Part shown: positions 24,742-32,964 of the stretch, piece by piece | How positions within the stretch are numbered: position 1 is the stretch's first letter | Layout of the letters: each line of letters opens with the position of its first letter | NCBI GenBank assembly: GCA_030765645.1 | Contig: JAVCCE010000077.1 | Location: forward strand, 1 to 55,618 | Length of the DNA stretch: 55,618 nucleotides | DNA from: Candidatus Hinthialibacter antarcticus | GTDB taxonomy: Bacteria > Hinthialibacterota > Hinthialibacteria > Hinthialibacterales > Hinthialibacteraceae | Reading direction: 5' to 3' | Translations under genes and position numbers: made by a program | The notes under the pieces: model-generated | Seen by the model: the letters and a program-made list of their open reading frames with translations, nothing else | Told to the model about the DNA's origin: nothing | The model's database searches: none

Positions 24742-25485
24742 ATGGTGAGTTCGTCAATTTTACTGGATAGTCAGCCGGCGAGGCCGTGGGTGTTTATGGA
24801 CGCGGGCGATACTTTCATCTATGGATACCCGACCTTCTACGAAGCGGTGCGCGACCGCTGGGGCGCGGTCGGTTCCGAAATCAGCCTCGATACCGTCAGA
24901 CACGAAACCAACCATTTTTTCGCGAACAACCCCAAAGCCGAACTCACCTCGCAAGAACGCTTCGAGGTCTATTTCAAAACGCTCTACCGCCATGTGTTGA
25001 CCGAACTCGGCTTCCCCGGCGTGATCGAAGACCACGTCGAAGGCCTGTGGCAGGAATGGGAAAGCGGACACCGCCTGCGCCTGTTCGACGACGCCCGCTC
25101 GGCGCTGGATATGCTCAAGCGGGCGCGCTTCAAACTGGGCGTCATTAGTAATTGGGACCTCTCGATGGAGCCGGTCATCGAACGCCTGGGCGTACGCGAC
25201 CGCTTTAATGTTTTGGTGTGTTCCTGCAGAGTCGGCGTGGCCAAGCCTAACCCGGGCGTGTTTGAACATGCGCTCGATCAAGCAGGCGCGGCGCCGACCC
25301 AGGCGTGGTACATTGGCGATCAGGTTGAATATGACATCGCGCCCGCGAAGGCGCTGGGCATGAAAACCGCACTGGTCGATTATTACGGTAAGATCAAAGA
25401 GCAAGACCGCAATGAGGCGGATATCTATGCGCCGAGTTTGAGCCTCGCGGTTTCTGAAATCATGCGTGAAGAATTGGGGCGTTAA
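24742..25485 (+). CDS. HAD-superfamily hydrolase
   Basis: A 247-residue haloacid-dehalogenase-type phosphatase. Motif I is VFMDAGDTF with nucleophile D20; the usual second aspartate of DxDxT is glycine, followed by D23, which resembles HDHD3-like members. Motif II is ISNWD, motif III lysine lies in VAKPNPGVF, and motif IV is YIGDQVEYDI. The cap domain is the helical stretch 30-110. It probably dephosphorylates a small metabolite in the cytoplasm. It is a single-gene unit ending in a strong bidirectional terminator. Confidence 0.85.
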   Translation: MVSSSILLDSQPARPWVFMDAGDTFIYGYPTFYEAVRDRWGAVGSEISLDTVRHETNHFFANNPKAELTSQERFEVYFKTLYRHVLTELGFPGVIEDHVEGLWQEWESGHRLRLFDDARSALDMLKRARFKLGVISNWDLSMEPVIERLGVRDRFNVLVCSCRVGVAKPNPGVFEHALDQAGAAPTQAWYIGDQVEYDIAPAKALGMKTALVDYYGKIKEQDRNEADIYAPSLSLAVSEIMREELGR

Positions 25486-25490
25486 AAAAA

Positions 25491-25530
25491 GCATGAGCGC
25501 AATAGGGTGCGCTCATGCTATCATTTTTTC
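25491..25530. terminator. Bidirectional terminator
   Basis: GCATGAGCGCA pairs perfectly with TGCGCTCATGC over 11 bp, with a 6-base loop. Seven A precede it and ATCATTTTTT follows, so it ends both the HAD gene and the convergent coiled-coil gene. Confidence 0.93.
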
Positions 25531-25551
25531 GACCGGTGTTCTTAATGAAAA

Positions 25552-26577
25552 CTACCCTCGGCGTTGGTCCATAATCGCCATGCGGATGCGCTTTTTCTTG
25601 GCTTGCTCCGCGTCCTCTTGTTTGGACTCTTGAGGCGCTTCTTGCGCAGCGGGTGGTTGCGCAGCGCGTTCTTCCTTGGGCTGTTCGGTAGGAGCGACGC
25701 CTAGTGTTTCCTGCAATCCGCTGATGACGCCTTCGGTTTCTTTTTCTTTCTGAGTCAGGTACGAAATTTCACGTTGCACGGCTTCGAGCTCCGATTGGTT
25801 GGTGTCGAGTTGGGTTTCGCGCTGACCGAGTTGCGACTTGTAGGCGTCGACTTTTTCCTTCACGGTGCGTTGCAGCAACACCTTGAGGTTGTCGATTTTT
25901 TTGCGCAGGTCCTGGCTTTCTTCCTGCAAGACGCCTTCGCGCTGTACGGCGAGGTAGCGTTGTAGGCTGAGGATGCTTTTCTTTTTTTGCTGCAAGTCCA
26001 AGCGTACCGAATAGCCTTCGTTGGCGTCGTGTTGCAGGGCTTTGCTGATGCGGATGTAGCGCGGTTTCATGTTTGCCAGCGCTTGGGCCAGCGGCAGCGC
26101 ATCTTTCGAGTGTCCGCTGCGTTGCATCTCGAGCAGTTCGGCCATTTTGCCTTCAAATTCGCCCATGACCGGATTTTTTTTGCGCGTACTTTCGATGCGG
26201 GTGATTTCTTCAACCGGGATGAGTTGGTTTTCGCGGTATTGATTGAGCGTTCCGGTGGAGATGGTCAGCAAGACCTGCATTTCCATCGCTAGAATACGCG
26301 AATCCCCGCGCAGCGCGAATTGGACGCTGCGTTTCAGGTTGGCGTCTTCGTCGCCTTTCAGGTCGTTGACGTGTTCTTCCGCCTCGGCGGCGGTCATCCA
26401 ACGAACCACGCCGTTATCAACCACGCGAACCAGTTCGCGCGGCGAGCGACCGCTGCTCTCCATCGACTTCGATACGACGTCGTCGAGTAGAGATTCGAGC
26501 TGGTCGACGGTTACATTTTCCGGCGAGGAACCAAATAAATCTTCAAAGGACAACGCCGGGCTTCCTGAGGCAATCAT
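25552..26577 (-). CDS. Coiled-coil protein of unknown family, paralog 1
   Basis: A 341-residue protein I do not recognise. Residues 8-35 (LSFEDLFGSSPE then VDQLESLLDDVV) form an N-terminal motif; 46-62 (ELVRVVDNGVVRWMTAAEA) is a small conserved patch. Residues 125-185 are helical, with KKNPVMGEFEGKMAELL and RYIRISKALQHD. A long heptad-type coiled coil covers about 195-285, and the C-terminus is a Q/E/A/P-rich low-complexity tail ending basic. There is no signal peptide or membrane segment, so it is cytoplasmic. It shares the same order of motifs with the gene just upstream on the same strand, so the two arose by duplication. A structural or scaffold role is possible but unproven. Confidence 0.65.
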   Translation of the reverse strand: MIASGSPALSFEDLFGSSPENVTVDQLESLLDDVVSKSMESSGRSPRELVRVVDNGVVRWMTAAEAEEHVNDLKGDEDANLKRSVQFALRGDSRILAMEMQVLLTISTGTLNQYRENQLIPVEEITRIESTRKKNPVMGEFEGKMAELLEMQRSGHSKDALPLAQALANMKPRYIRISKALQHDANEGYSVRLDLQQKKKSILSLQRYLAVQREGVLQEESQDLRKKIDNLKVLLQRTVKEKVDAYKSQLGQRETQLDTNQSELEAVQREISYLTQKEKETEGVISGLQETLGVAPTEQPKEERAAQPPAAQEAPQESKQEDAEQAKKKRIRMAIMDQRRG

Positions 26578-26637
26578 ACTATCTCCAATGCGTTTATGAT
26601 TGCCCTACAACCACAGATCAAATGATCAAATAAAAAA

Positions 26638-27681
26638 TTACCGCCTAAAGTGCATTCCATGTGCGCGTGATTTCTTCTGTCCGTCATCCGCCGGTTCTGC
26701 TGTCGCTTTGGGCGCGGACATTTGCTTCTTCTCTTGCTTGGCTTTGATGCCTTCCATATCAACTTTCGAGTCAACTTCGCCCAAGATATTTTCGGCGATA
26801 TGTGAAATCACAGCGTCCACTTCATGTTCTTGCCGCTCAAGAATCGAGCTCTCTTTTTCGAGTGAATTCAGTTCGGTGGCCTTTTGTTCAATTTCTTTCT
26901 GTGCGCCTTCAACGTCATAGAGGCGCAGTTTGCTGATTTCGGCGGAGGCTGAATCCATGCCGCGTTCTTCTGCGTCCGCCGTACTGTTTTTTACTAGAGT
27001 GATGCTCGATTGCAAATCATGCAACTCAATCTGCAGCGCGTCGATGCGCGTCGCGCAGATATCGTTTTGCGTATTAAGAATGCGCTTTTTGGTTTTTTGT
27101 AAATTTAAACGGTGATACTGGATGGTGCGGATATCTGGCTCAATGGCGCGTGAGAGCAGGATGTATTTTTTCTTTCTCTCCGCTAAAATGCGCGCCAGAC
27201 GTAAGGCTTCATCCATATTGCCTTTGGCTTTTTCGTTTAAAAACTGCCCCATCATTCCTTCATACTCATCTAACATGGGGTTGCGGCGGCGTTTTTCTTG
27301 AAGCAGCGCCTCACTCTGGGCGGTTTGATTGACGCCTTCGCTAATTTCATGTTGCCGACGAACCAGGCTCGGTTCGATTCGCGCAATTTCTGCAGGCTCA
27401 ATGGCTTCTTGGTCTTTATATTTTCGGACAGTGTAAGTTGCTAAGGCCAGCAGAATTTCGAGTTCCTGCCGGATAATTTTAAGGTCAGCCTTTAAGGCGA
27501 GCTGGACGTCGCTGGCGAGCGAGCCGCTTTCGCCCTGGTCCATATAATTGACGGCTTGTTCCTGCGTCATCCAGACGACTTTGCCTCTGTGCATGACGCG
27601 GACAAGCTGGTTGGGGTTGATCTGAACGCGGTCAGAAATGGCGGACATGATTTTGTCGAGAAAGACCTCGATATTGTCCAT
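26638..27681 (-). CDS. Coiled-coil protein of unknown family, paralog 2 (N-terminus out of frame)
   Basis: A 347-residue frame that aligns with paralog 1: QLVRVMHRGKVVWMTQEQA matches its conserved patch, RRNPMLDEYEGMMGQFL and KKYILLSRAIEPD match the middle, and a coiled coil spans about 190-300. It begins at ATG 27681 without a ribosome binding site. The missing N-terminal part is encoded directly upstream in another frame (ATG 27760: MNDFDLSTIPGVSFKDLMGG), which corresponds to the start of paralog 1. The two frames would join if the G7 tract had one more G. The gene is therefore frameshifted in this sequence, switchable, or mis-assembled. Function unknown. Confidence 0.62.
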   Translation of the reverse strand: MDNIEVFLDKIMSAISDRVQINPNQLVRVMHRGKVVWMTQEQAVNYMDQGESGSLASDVQLALKADLKIIRQELEILLALATYTVRKYKDQEAIEPAEIARIEPSLVRRQHEISEGVNQTAQSEALLQEKRRRNPMLDEYEGMMGQFLNEKAKGNMDEALRLARILAERKKKYILLSRAIEPDIRTIQYHRLNLQKTKKRILNTQNDICATRIDALQIELHDLQSSITLVKNSTADAEERGMDSASAEISKLRLYDVEGAQKEIEQKATELNSLEKESSILERQEHEVDAVISHIAENILGEVDSKVDMEGIKAKQEKKQMSAPKATAEPADDGQKKSRAHGMHFRR

Positions 27682-27760
27682 CGAAAACGCGCCGTCATCT
27701 CCCCCCCATCAAATCTTTGAAGGAGACGCCGGGTATTGTGCTGAGATCAAAATCGTTCAT
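27682..27760 (-). pseudogene. Out-of-frame 5' part of coiled-coil paralog 2
   Basis: From ATG 27760 the minus strand reads MNDFDLSTIPGVSFKDLMGGR then stop. GVSFKDLMGG aligns with ALSFEDLFGS of paralog 1. Reading past the tract in the other frame gives GDDGAFS and then the MDNIEVFLDK of the annotated frame, which aligns with VDQLESLLDD. Addition of one G restores a continuous protein of about 373 residues. Confidence 0.6.
27701..27707 (-). repeat. Homopolymeric G7 tract at the frame break
   Basis: Seven C on the plus strand (G7 on the coding strand) lie exactly where the reading frame of the coiled-coil paralog breaks. Such tracts are prone to slippage in replication and to sequencing error. 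Confidence 0.85.
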
Positions 27761-28039
27761 TATTGCCTGGTATACTCAAAATAGTTTGAGATCAATCCCC
27801 CAACACACTTCATCGCATTAGAAGTTCTATATGACTATGAAAAAACAAAACGCCCCTGGAGAAAGTATCTCTCCCCTTTTGGAGTTAGAGCAACTATTAT
27901 AGTGTAACGTCTAAATCTAAAAAAGCGAACGGATTTCTTTCTTCGTTTTACTATTATCGCATTGTGTGCAACTGTAGCGAAGTCGCATAGATAGCATTTC
28001 TCGCATGAGAGAAAAATAAAGGCTCCGGCGAAACAGTTT
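27761..28039. other. Divergent promoter region
   Basis: About 280 bases between the coiled-coil genes (minus) and the ABC ATPase gene (plus), so it must hold two promoters. The only structure I see is GGAGAAAGTATCTCTCC, an imperfect hairpin near 27860. No clear sigma-54 or sigma-28 element was found. Confidence 0.4.
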
Positions 28040-28798
28040 ATGATCCGTATTGAACAACTTACTAAATTTTACGGAAAAACGAAAGCGCTAGATAATCTCG
28101 ATCTAGACATTCGCCCCGGTGAATTTTTTGGCTTTCTTGGGCCAAACGGCGCCGGTAAGACGACAACCATTAAAATTACGGTCGGGCTGTTGCGTCCGAC
28201 GTCAGGCCGCGTTTCGGTTGGCGGCGATGGTTTGGACGGCGGCGTCGATGTCTTACAAGAGCCAGAGCGCGCCAAAGCTTTAATTGGGTATATTCCCGAT
28301 AGCCCCTATTTATACGACAAACTGAGCGGGTATGAATATGTTCACTTTGTCGGCGGGTTGTACGGCGTTCCGGTCAAAAAAATTGACGCTCATATCAAAG
28401 AATATTTTAAAATGTTTAATCTGACTCATGCAGAACATTCGCTGGTCGAGTCGTACTCGCATGGCATGAGGCAAAAACTGGTTATGACGGGCGCGATGGT
28501 GCATGACCCCAAAGTGTTGATCGTTGATGAACCGATGGTGGGGTTAGACCCGCGCAGCAGCCGCGTCGTAAAAGATTTGCTCAAACAAAAAAGCCGTGAA
28601 GGCATGACGATTTTCTTGTCAACGCATACGCTCGACGTGGCGGAAGAACTCTGCGACCGCGTCGGCATCATTCGCCGCGGTCAATTAATTGCGGTCGGCG
28701 GCATTGATGAATTGCGCGGTCAAGCAGAAGATGGCAGCTCTGACTTGCGCCTTGAATCGCTCTTCCTTAAACTAACAGATGAAGCGGCTGAAGCGTAA
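28040..28798 (+). CDS. ABC transporter ATP-binding protein
   Basis: A 252-residue ATPase subunit with Walker A GPNGAGKTT at 34-42, signature YSHGMRQKL, Walker B VLIVDEPMVGLDP, and the switch histidine in LSTHTLDVAEE. The sequence resembles the ATPases of ABC-2-type exporters (CcmA/NatA-like). No permease gene is adjacent; the next gene is fliW. It may pair with a permease elsewhere or energise a gliding or efflux system. No clear ribosome binding site lies before ATG 28040. A 47-base gap to fliW suggests co-transcription. Confidence 0.9.
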   Translation: MIRIEQLTKFYGKTKALDNLDLDIRPGEFFGFLGPNGAGKTTTIKITVGLLRPTSGRVSVGGDGLDGGVDVLQEPERAKALIGYIPDSPYLYDKLSGYEYVHFVGGLYGVPVKKIDAHIKEYFKMFNLTHAEHSLVESYSHGMRQKLVMTGAMVHDPKVLIVDEPMVGLDPRSSRVVKDLLKQKSREGMTIFLSTHTLDVAEELCDRVGIIRRGQLIAVGGIDELRGQAEDGSSDLRLESLFLKLTDEAAEA

Positions 28799-28845
28799 CC
28801 CGGCGACGGGCTTGTGAATTTAACAGGGGAGACCCCAATATCGGA

Positions 28846-29406
28846 ATGAATACATCCAACACCTCCGACGCGATGATCGAATTTGAAACGACACGGTTTG
28901 GGAGCATTACCATTCCCGAAACCGATGTCCTAGATCTGCCGGAAGGTTTGGTTGGGTTCAATCTCTATCACCGATTCACAATTCTGAAAGACCCCGAACA
29001 GGAACCCTTCTTGTGGCTGCAATCGCTGAATGAACCGGACCTGGCGTTTGTGGTGGTCAACCCGTTTCTCTTTTTTCCGGGATATGAAATCAAAGTTAAA
29101 AATTCTGACTTGGCGAGCATCGGGTTAGACGACCTGGCGAAAGCCGAGGTGTTGACCATCGTCACCATCCCCACCAACCCGATGGACCTGACCACCAACC
29201 TGCGCGGCCCAATGGTGGTTAATGTTGAAGATAAAGTCGCCAAGCAATTTGTCTTGATTGATGATCGTTACAATACCAAGCATTTCTTGTTGCATGACAT
29301 ACCGCCCGAACTCGCCGCCCCGGTTGCCGATTCATCCACGCCGAAACAGGGCAAAGTGGTTGAACTGGACGCAGGCAAGCGCCGCGATGAAGGGAAGGGA
29401 ACATGA
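28846..29406 (+). CDS. fliW: Flagellar assembly factor FliW
   Basis: A 186-residue protein. It contains the family pattern: ETTRFGSITIPETDVLDLPEGLVGF at 13-37, WLQSLNEPDLAFVVVNPF near 57-74, and VLTIVTIPTNP with MTTNLRGPMV-like LTTNLRGPMVVN near 115-125. FliW binds CsrA allosterically and releases it when flagellin is secreted, so flagellin translation follows assembly. The C-terminal 30 residues are a charged extension beyond the usual length. csrA follows 49 bases downstream, the standard partnership. No flagellar structural gene is in the window. Confidence 0.93.
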   Translation: MNTSNTSDAMIEFETTRFGSITIPETDVLDLPEGLVGFNLYHRFTILKDPEQEPFLWLQSLNEPDLAFVVVNPFLFFPGYEIKVKNSDLASIGLDDLAKAEVLTIVTIPTNPMDLTTNLRGPMVVNVEDKVAKQFVLIDDRYNTKHFLLHDIPPELAAPVADSSTPKQGKVVELDAGKRRDEGKGT

Positions 29407-29455
29407 TGAACGCCTGCCGGAGATGCAGTCGTGACTTCGGGCATAGGAGGCCCTC

Positions 29456-29701
29456 ATGCTGGTTCTAAGCCGAAAGCGCGATGAAAGCATAATCATCGGC
29501 GATGACGTCGTCGTCACGATCGTCGACGTTAAAGGCGAGCAGGTGAAGATCGGCATCAGTGCGCCCAAAACGGTTTCGATTCACCGTAAAGAGGTGTATG
29601 AAGCGATTCAACAAGAAAACCAGGCCGCCGCAAAAACGCCCATGCAAAACCTCAGCGGCCTTGTCCAAGTCCTCAAAACGCAAAAACCCGCCGGGTCGTA
29701 A
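29456..29701 (+). CDS. csrA: Carbon storage regulator CsrA
   Basis: An 81-residue RNA-binding translational regulator. It starts [20 protein letters not shown] and continues [22 protein letters not shown], the complete CsrA fold with the conserved arginines that bind GGA motifs (R6 and the IHRKE arginine). The last 20 residues are an extension. AGGAGG lies 7 bases before the start. It should repress flagellin and other mRNAs unless held by FliW. The terminator stem begins inside the last codons of the gene. Confidence 0.96.
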   Translation: MLVLSRKRDESIIIGDDVVVTIVDVKGEQVKIGISAPKTVSIHRKEVYEAIQQENQAAAKTPMQNLSGLVQVLKTQKPAGS

Positions 29702-29716
29702 ACCGAGCGGGTTTTT
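29682..29716 (+). terminator. Terminator overlapping the csrA 3' end
   Basis: AAAACCCGC at 29683-29691 pairs with GCGGGTTTT at 29707-29715, followed by T. The left arm is inside the csrA coding sequence. Confidence 0.82.
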
Positions 29717-29784
29717 CATTTCAGATTTATCAATTTTGGTTCTTCCGGTATTTGGATACTTTATCACAAATTGAATTGCGTTTT

Positions 29785-29998
29785 TTGACGCTTTTTCGTA
29801 ATTTCTTGATCTTTTGCTGTATCAGGCATGGGTACAACTCTGCTTGCTTCAGTGCGGGCTTTCAAGCCCTTATGCACAGGCGCTCCCAGAGTTTCACCCA
29901 TGCCTGATTGGTTTGTCATTTTTTGATATGCCGGAGTTCGTTTCTGAATCAAAATTATGGCCATCCACCAATGTAAGTACTCATTTACCGGATGAACC
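29785..29998 (-). repeat. Dispersed ISL3-tail/hairpin repeat, copy B
   Basis: On the minus strand it starts at 29998 with GGTTCATCCGGTAAATGAG and runs through the transposase-tail part, which still encodes IMAIHQCKYSFTG and stop when read on the plus strand. It continues through GACAAACCAATCAGG to the stem-loop core (29827-29902) and the tail CAGCAAAAGATCAAG. It is the best-preserved full copy and separates csrA from the convergent membrane gene. Confidence 0.82.
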
Positions 29999-30046
29999 TC
30001 AATTTTTAATGTTCCATGATCTTGTGAACTAACGAACCCGCTCCTT

Positions 30047-30895
30047 CTAAATCACTTCATACTCCACCTGGCGGGCGGCGATGGGCAGCGGGACATCGGT
30101 TAATGACGGATGGCGGTAGAGAGCGCTGTCAATCTTGTCCAAACTAAATTCGTCCGGCGGCGCCTCGAATGTTTGCAGATCATCCAGCGTCGGTTCCGGC
30201 AAATGGAATGCTGAAGCGCGTTGGTCTTCTTCATAAAATAAGTAGCGCGATAGTTTCACGTCTTTTTCAACCGGTTGCAACCGTTTTAAATCGACCGGGA
30301 TTTGCAGCAGGATGTCTTCCATCAATCCTTCGCGTTCATGGCGCTTGCGACGAATTTGAAACAGGCAGATTGCGCTGTTATTTTTTATTTTGTTGTCAAA
30401 TACATACAGGCGGGCGGCGGGAAAATAATCAAGAAATCGCTGCACGGTTTCGCAGCCTTTCGCGATATCCGCAATCGACGCCGCGCCGATGACTTCGGTC
30501 TCCTGCTTTTTGAGCCAGCGGGGGTAGTACCACGATGCGAACGCGACCGGCGCAACCACCGTCAACACAAACGACCCGCCATACGCGATTTGCCAGGGGA
30601 TGCCCAACAACCGCAATGGAACCACGGTCGCGATATGAGCGAGCAGGACCTTATCGACCATCCATTGCAGGTCTTGCATGTAGGTGCGTTTCAGAAAATC
30701 GGCAGAGAATTTGTCAAGTAGAACCAGTAAGACAGCGGAAAACCAATAGTAGGCGTAGTGGCATTCCACTAGCCAAGATGGGTAAATTTCGACTGACTGG
30801 CCAAACATTTTCACAAATGTTTGAATCGTGAAATTAACGCCGAGCGACGCGGTAACAATGATGGTTGCGAATGTCCACAGCAACATTGACGTCAT
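30047..30895 (-). CDS. Multi-pass membrane protein of unknown function
   Basis: A 282-residue protein with hydrophobic segments at about 5-30, 45-65, 80-97 and 102-122, then a soluble C-terminal half of 150 residues that is presumably cytoplasmic, with RFLDYFPAARLYVFDNKIKNN and an acidic stretch near 220-260. I do not recognise the family. Its ATG overlaps the stop of the upstream TPR-like gene by four bases (ATGA), so the two are translationally coupled and probably act together. Confidence 0.68.
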   Translation of the reverse strand: MTSMLLWTFATIIVTASLGVNFTIQTFVKMFGQSVEIYPSWLVECHYAYYWFSAVLLVLLDKFSADFLKRTYMQDLQWMVDKVLLAHIATVVPLRLLGIPWQIAYGGSFVLTVVAPVAFASWYYPRWLKKQETEVIGAASIADIAKGCETVQRFLDYFPAARLYVFDNKIKNNSAICLFQIRRKRHEREGLMEDILLQIPVDLKRLQPVEKDVKLSRYLFYEEDQRASAFHLPEPTLDDLQTFEAPPDEFSLDKIDSALYRHPSLTDVPLPIAARQVEYEVI

Positions 30896-31404
30896 GACGG
30901 CGGTCGGCTGCCTCTCGCGCGTTGTTGGCTGTCAACCACATATTTGACCATGCTGGGGTCTTTTTTAATCGCGATTTCCAGCGCTTGGCGGTAATACTCG
31001 TCGGCGTTGTCCCAATCGTCTTTGAGCCCATATATTTCCGCAGCGCGCATCCAGAAACTAGGCCAGTCGTCCGGGAACGGCTTCAGCGCGGCCAGTGCTT
31101 CTTCGAGGGCTTTGTCAAAAAACGCCTGCTGAGAGCTGTGGTTCGATTGGTGAAAGGCTTTGAGCAGATATAAAAAACTCAGTTGATAGCGCTCGCGCGA
31201 GCGGTCGCGCAACGAGAGGTTGTCGGCGCTTAAGACCAAGCGGCGCTCATTGATGTCGCGGTCGATCACTTCATCAGTAGACTGTTGAAGATAGCGGGCG
31301 TAATACCGGGGCGCGGGGCGCGGCGGTTCCCAGCGCATGGATTGAAAACACGCCCATCCATACGATAACCACACAATCGTCAATAACGCATAGAGAAACT
31401 TCAT
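30892..31404 (-). CDS. Small TPR-like exported or anchored protein
   Basis: A 170-residue protein. The N-terminus MKFLYALLTIVWLSYGWACFQ is a signal peptide or anchor; the cysteine at 19 could be a lipidation site but lacks a good lipobox. Residues 85-150 carry two helical repeats of TPR type (FFDKALEEALAALKPFPDDW, then AAEIYGLKDDWDNADEYYRQALEIA). It is the first gene of a coupled pair with the membrane protein that overlaps its stop codon. Family not recognised. Confidence 0.68.
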   Translation of the reverse strand: MKFLYALLTIVWLSYGWACFQSMRWEPPRPAPRYYARYLQQSTDEVIDRDINERRLVLSADNLSLRDRSRERYQLSFLYLLKAFHQSNHSSQQAFFDKALEEALAALKPFPDDWPSFWMRAAEIYGLKDDWDNADEYYRQALEIAIKKDPSMVKYVVDSQQRARGSRPPS

Positions 31405-31558
31405 GCCGTCTGGTCAATCTGCTTTCATCAAAAATAGGCGCATCTTCCTATTCGATAGTATACGACGAAAATCCTCAATCGACGAATAATCCGCTTTTGG
31501 TCTGCCCTTGATTGGAACAATATCGGTTTCCCCGTTACAATGTCCACACGATTCTCAT

Positions 31559-31573
31559 TGGCGCGCTTACTGC
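31559..31573 (+). promoter_or_regulatory. Possible sigma-54 promoter before the radical SAM gene
   Basis: TTGGCGCGCTTACTGC has GG and GC separated by exactly 10 bases, the spacing of the -24/-12 elements, but the -12 box is CTGC rather than TTGC. It is 41 bases before the start codon. Weak match. Confidence 0.25.
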
Positions 31574-31613
31574 GCATCATTGAATTAACGCTCTTACGTC
31601 TGGGGAGACGCTC

Positions 31614-32930
31614 ATGTCACTGATGGAACTGCCAGTCATCCAACCGGTTCGCTCCAAGCCGCTGCAATCGGTCTTGGTGAAGCCCACCGGGGCGGATTGC
31701 AACCTGGATTGCGTCTATTGCTTTTATCTCGAAAAAGCGGCGCTGTATCCTGAATCAAAAGTCCACCGCATGAGTCTTGAAGTGCTCGAACAAATGGTGA
31801 GCCAGATCATGCAAGACGGCGGGCAGCAGGTCTCGTTCGGCTGGCAGGGCGGCGAGCCGACCATGATGGGGGTCGACTGGTTTCGTAAGGCGGTTGAGTT
31901 TCAACAAAAATACGGACGCACCGGACAGGTGGTCGGCAACGGCTTGCAAACCAACGGGCTGCTGATTAACGACGAGTGGTGCGACTTTCTAAAAGAATAT
32001 CAATTTCTGGTCGGCCTGTCGCTCGACGGCCCGGCGCACATCCACGACAAATACCGCTTCACCAAGGGCGGTAAGCCTTCGTGGGAGAAAGTTCAAAACG
32101 CGGGCCGTTTGATGCTCGACTCCGGCGTGGCGGTCAACGCGTTGGTGGTGGTCAATGACTATTCCTGCCATCACGCCGAAGAGATATACAAATATCACAA
32201 AGACATGGGCTTCGAGTTCATGCAGTTCATCCCCTGCGTCGAGGGCGACCCCAACGACCCCGCTCAAGCGGCTTCGTGGTCGGTCACCGCCGAAGAGTAC
32301 GGGCAGTTTTTGTGTGATATTTTCGACTTGTGGAAACTCGATTTCGTCGATGGAAAACCCACCACATCCGTGCGCTGGGTCGATTCGGTCTTTCATACCT
32401 ACGTCGATATGGCGCCGCCTGAATGCACTCTGCTCGAAGAATGCGGCTGTTACGTCGTGGTCGAGCATAACGGCGACATTTATGCCTGCGACTTTTTTGT
32501 GGAACCGGAATGGAAACTCGGCAACCTCACCGAAGGCCGCATCGTGGAGATGCTCAATAGCGACCGTCAGACTGAATTCGGTCTCTGGAAAAAAGAACTG
32601 CCACCCGAATGCCCGGACTGCCAGTGGCTAAAACATTGTTACGGCGGTTGCACCAAAGATCGGCTGCGCGACCCTGGCGACAGCGGCTCGAACCATTTTT
32701 GCCGCTCATATATCATGTTCTTTGAACACGCCGACGAAGAACTGCGCCGCCTCGCCGATGAGTGGCTCGAAGGCCAGCGCCGCGAACATGAAGCGTCGAT
32801 CCAGCGCCTGCGCGACTTACAGGCCGCTTCCGCGTCGTCTCAAATGGCGGAACATGCGCCTGAAATTGGACGCAATGAGCTTTGCCCCTGCGGCAGCGGC
32901 AAGAAGTATAAAAAATGCTGCGGACGTTGA
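31614..32930 (+). CDS. Radical SAM enzyme, anaerobic sulfatase-maturase type, with SEC-C tail
   Basis: A 438-residue protein. C29-x3-C33-x2-C36 (CNLDCVYC) binds the radical SAM 4Fe-4S cluster; GWQGGEPTMMG follows. The SPASM region has CTLLEECGCYVVVEHNGDIYAC and CPDCQWLKHCYGGC, the cysteines for two auxiliary clusters, as in anaerobic sulfatase-maturating enzymes that convert a Cys or Ser of sulfatases to formylglycine. The last 18 residues, RNELCPCGSGKKYKKCCG, are a SEC-C zinc motif. GGGGAGA precedes the start. No intact sulfatase lies in this window; only a sulfatase scar at 12.1 kb does, so its clients are elsewhere. Confidence 0.9.
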   Translation: MSLMELPVIQPVRSKPLQSVLVKPTGADCNLDCVYCFYLEKAALYPESKVHRMSLEVLEQMVSQIMQDGGQQVSFGWQGGEPTMMGVDWFRKAVEFQQKYGRTGQVVGNGLQTNGLLINDEWCDFLKEYQFLVGLSLDGPAHIHDKYRFTKGGKPSWEKVQNAGRLMLDSGVAVNALVVVNDYSCHHAEEIYKYHKDMGFEFMQFIPCVEGDPNDPAQAASWSVTAEEYGQFLCDIFDLWKLDFVDGKPTTSVRWVDSVFHTYVDMAPPECTLLEECGCYVVVEHNGDIYACDFFVEPEWKLGNLTEGRIVEMLNSDRQTEFGLWKKELPPECPDCQWLKHCYGGCTKDRLRDPGDSGSNHFCRSYIMFFEHADEELRRLADEWLEGQRREHEASIQRLRDLQAASASSQMAEHAPEIGRNELCPCGSGKKYKKCCGR

Positions 32931-32964
32931 GCGGCTAGTATTGCTTAGTCGTTTATGGAAGATA

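Noticed and set aside
29764-29964. 66-codon minus-strand open frame
   Set aside because: It is a translation of dispersed repeat copy B, including the stem-loop; repeat identity explains it better than coding.
31559-31573. Sigma-54 promoter for the radical SAM gene as a firm call
   Set aside because: Spacing fits but the -12 box is poor and no activator is nearby, so it is listed only as a weak feature.
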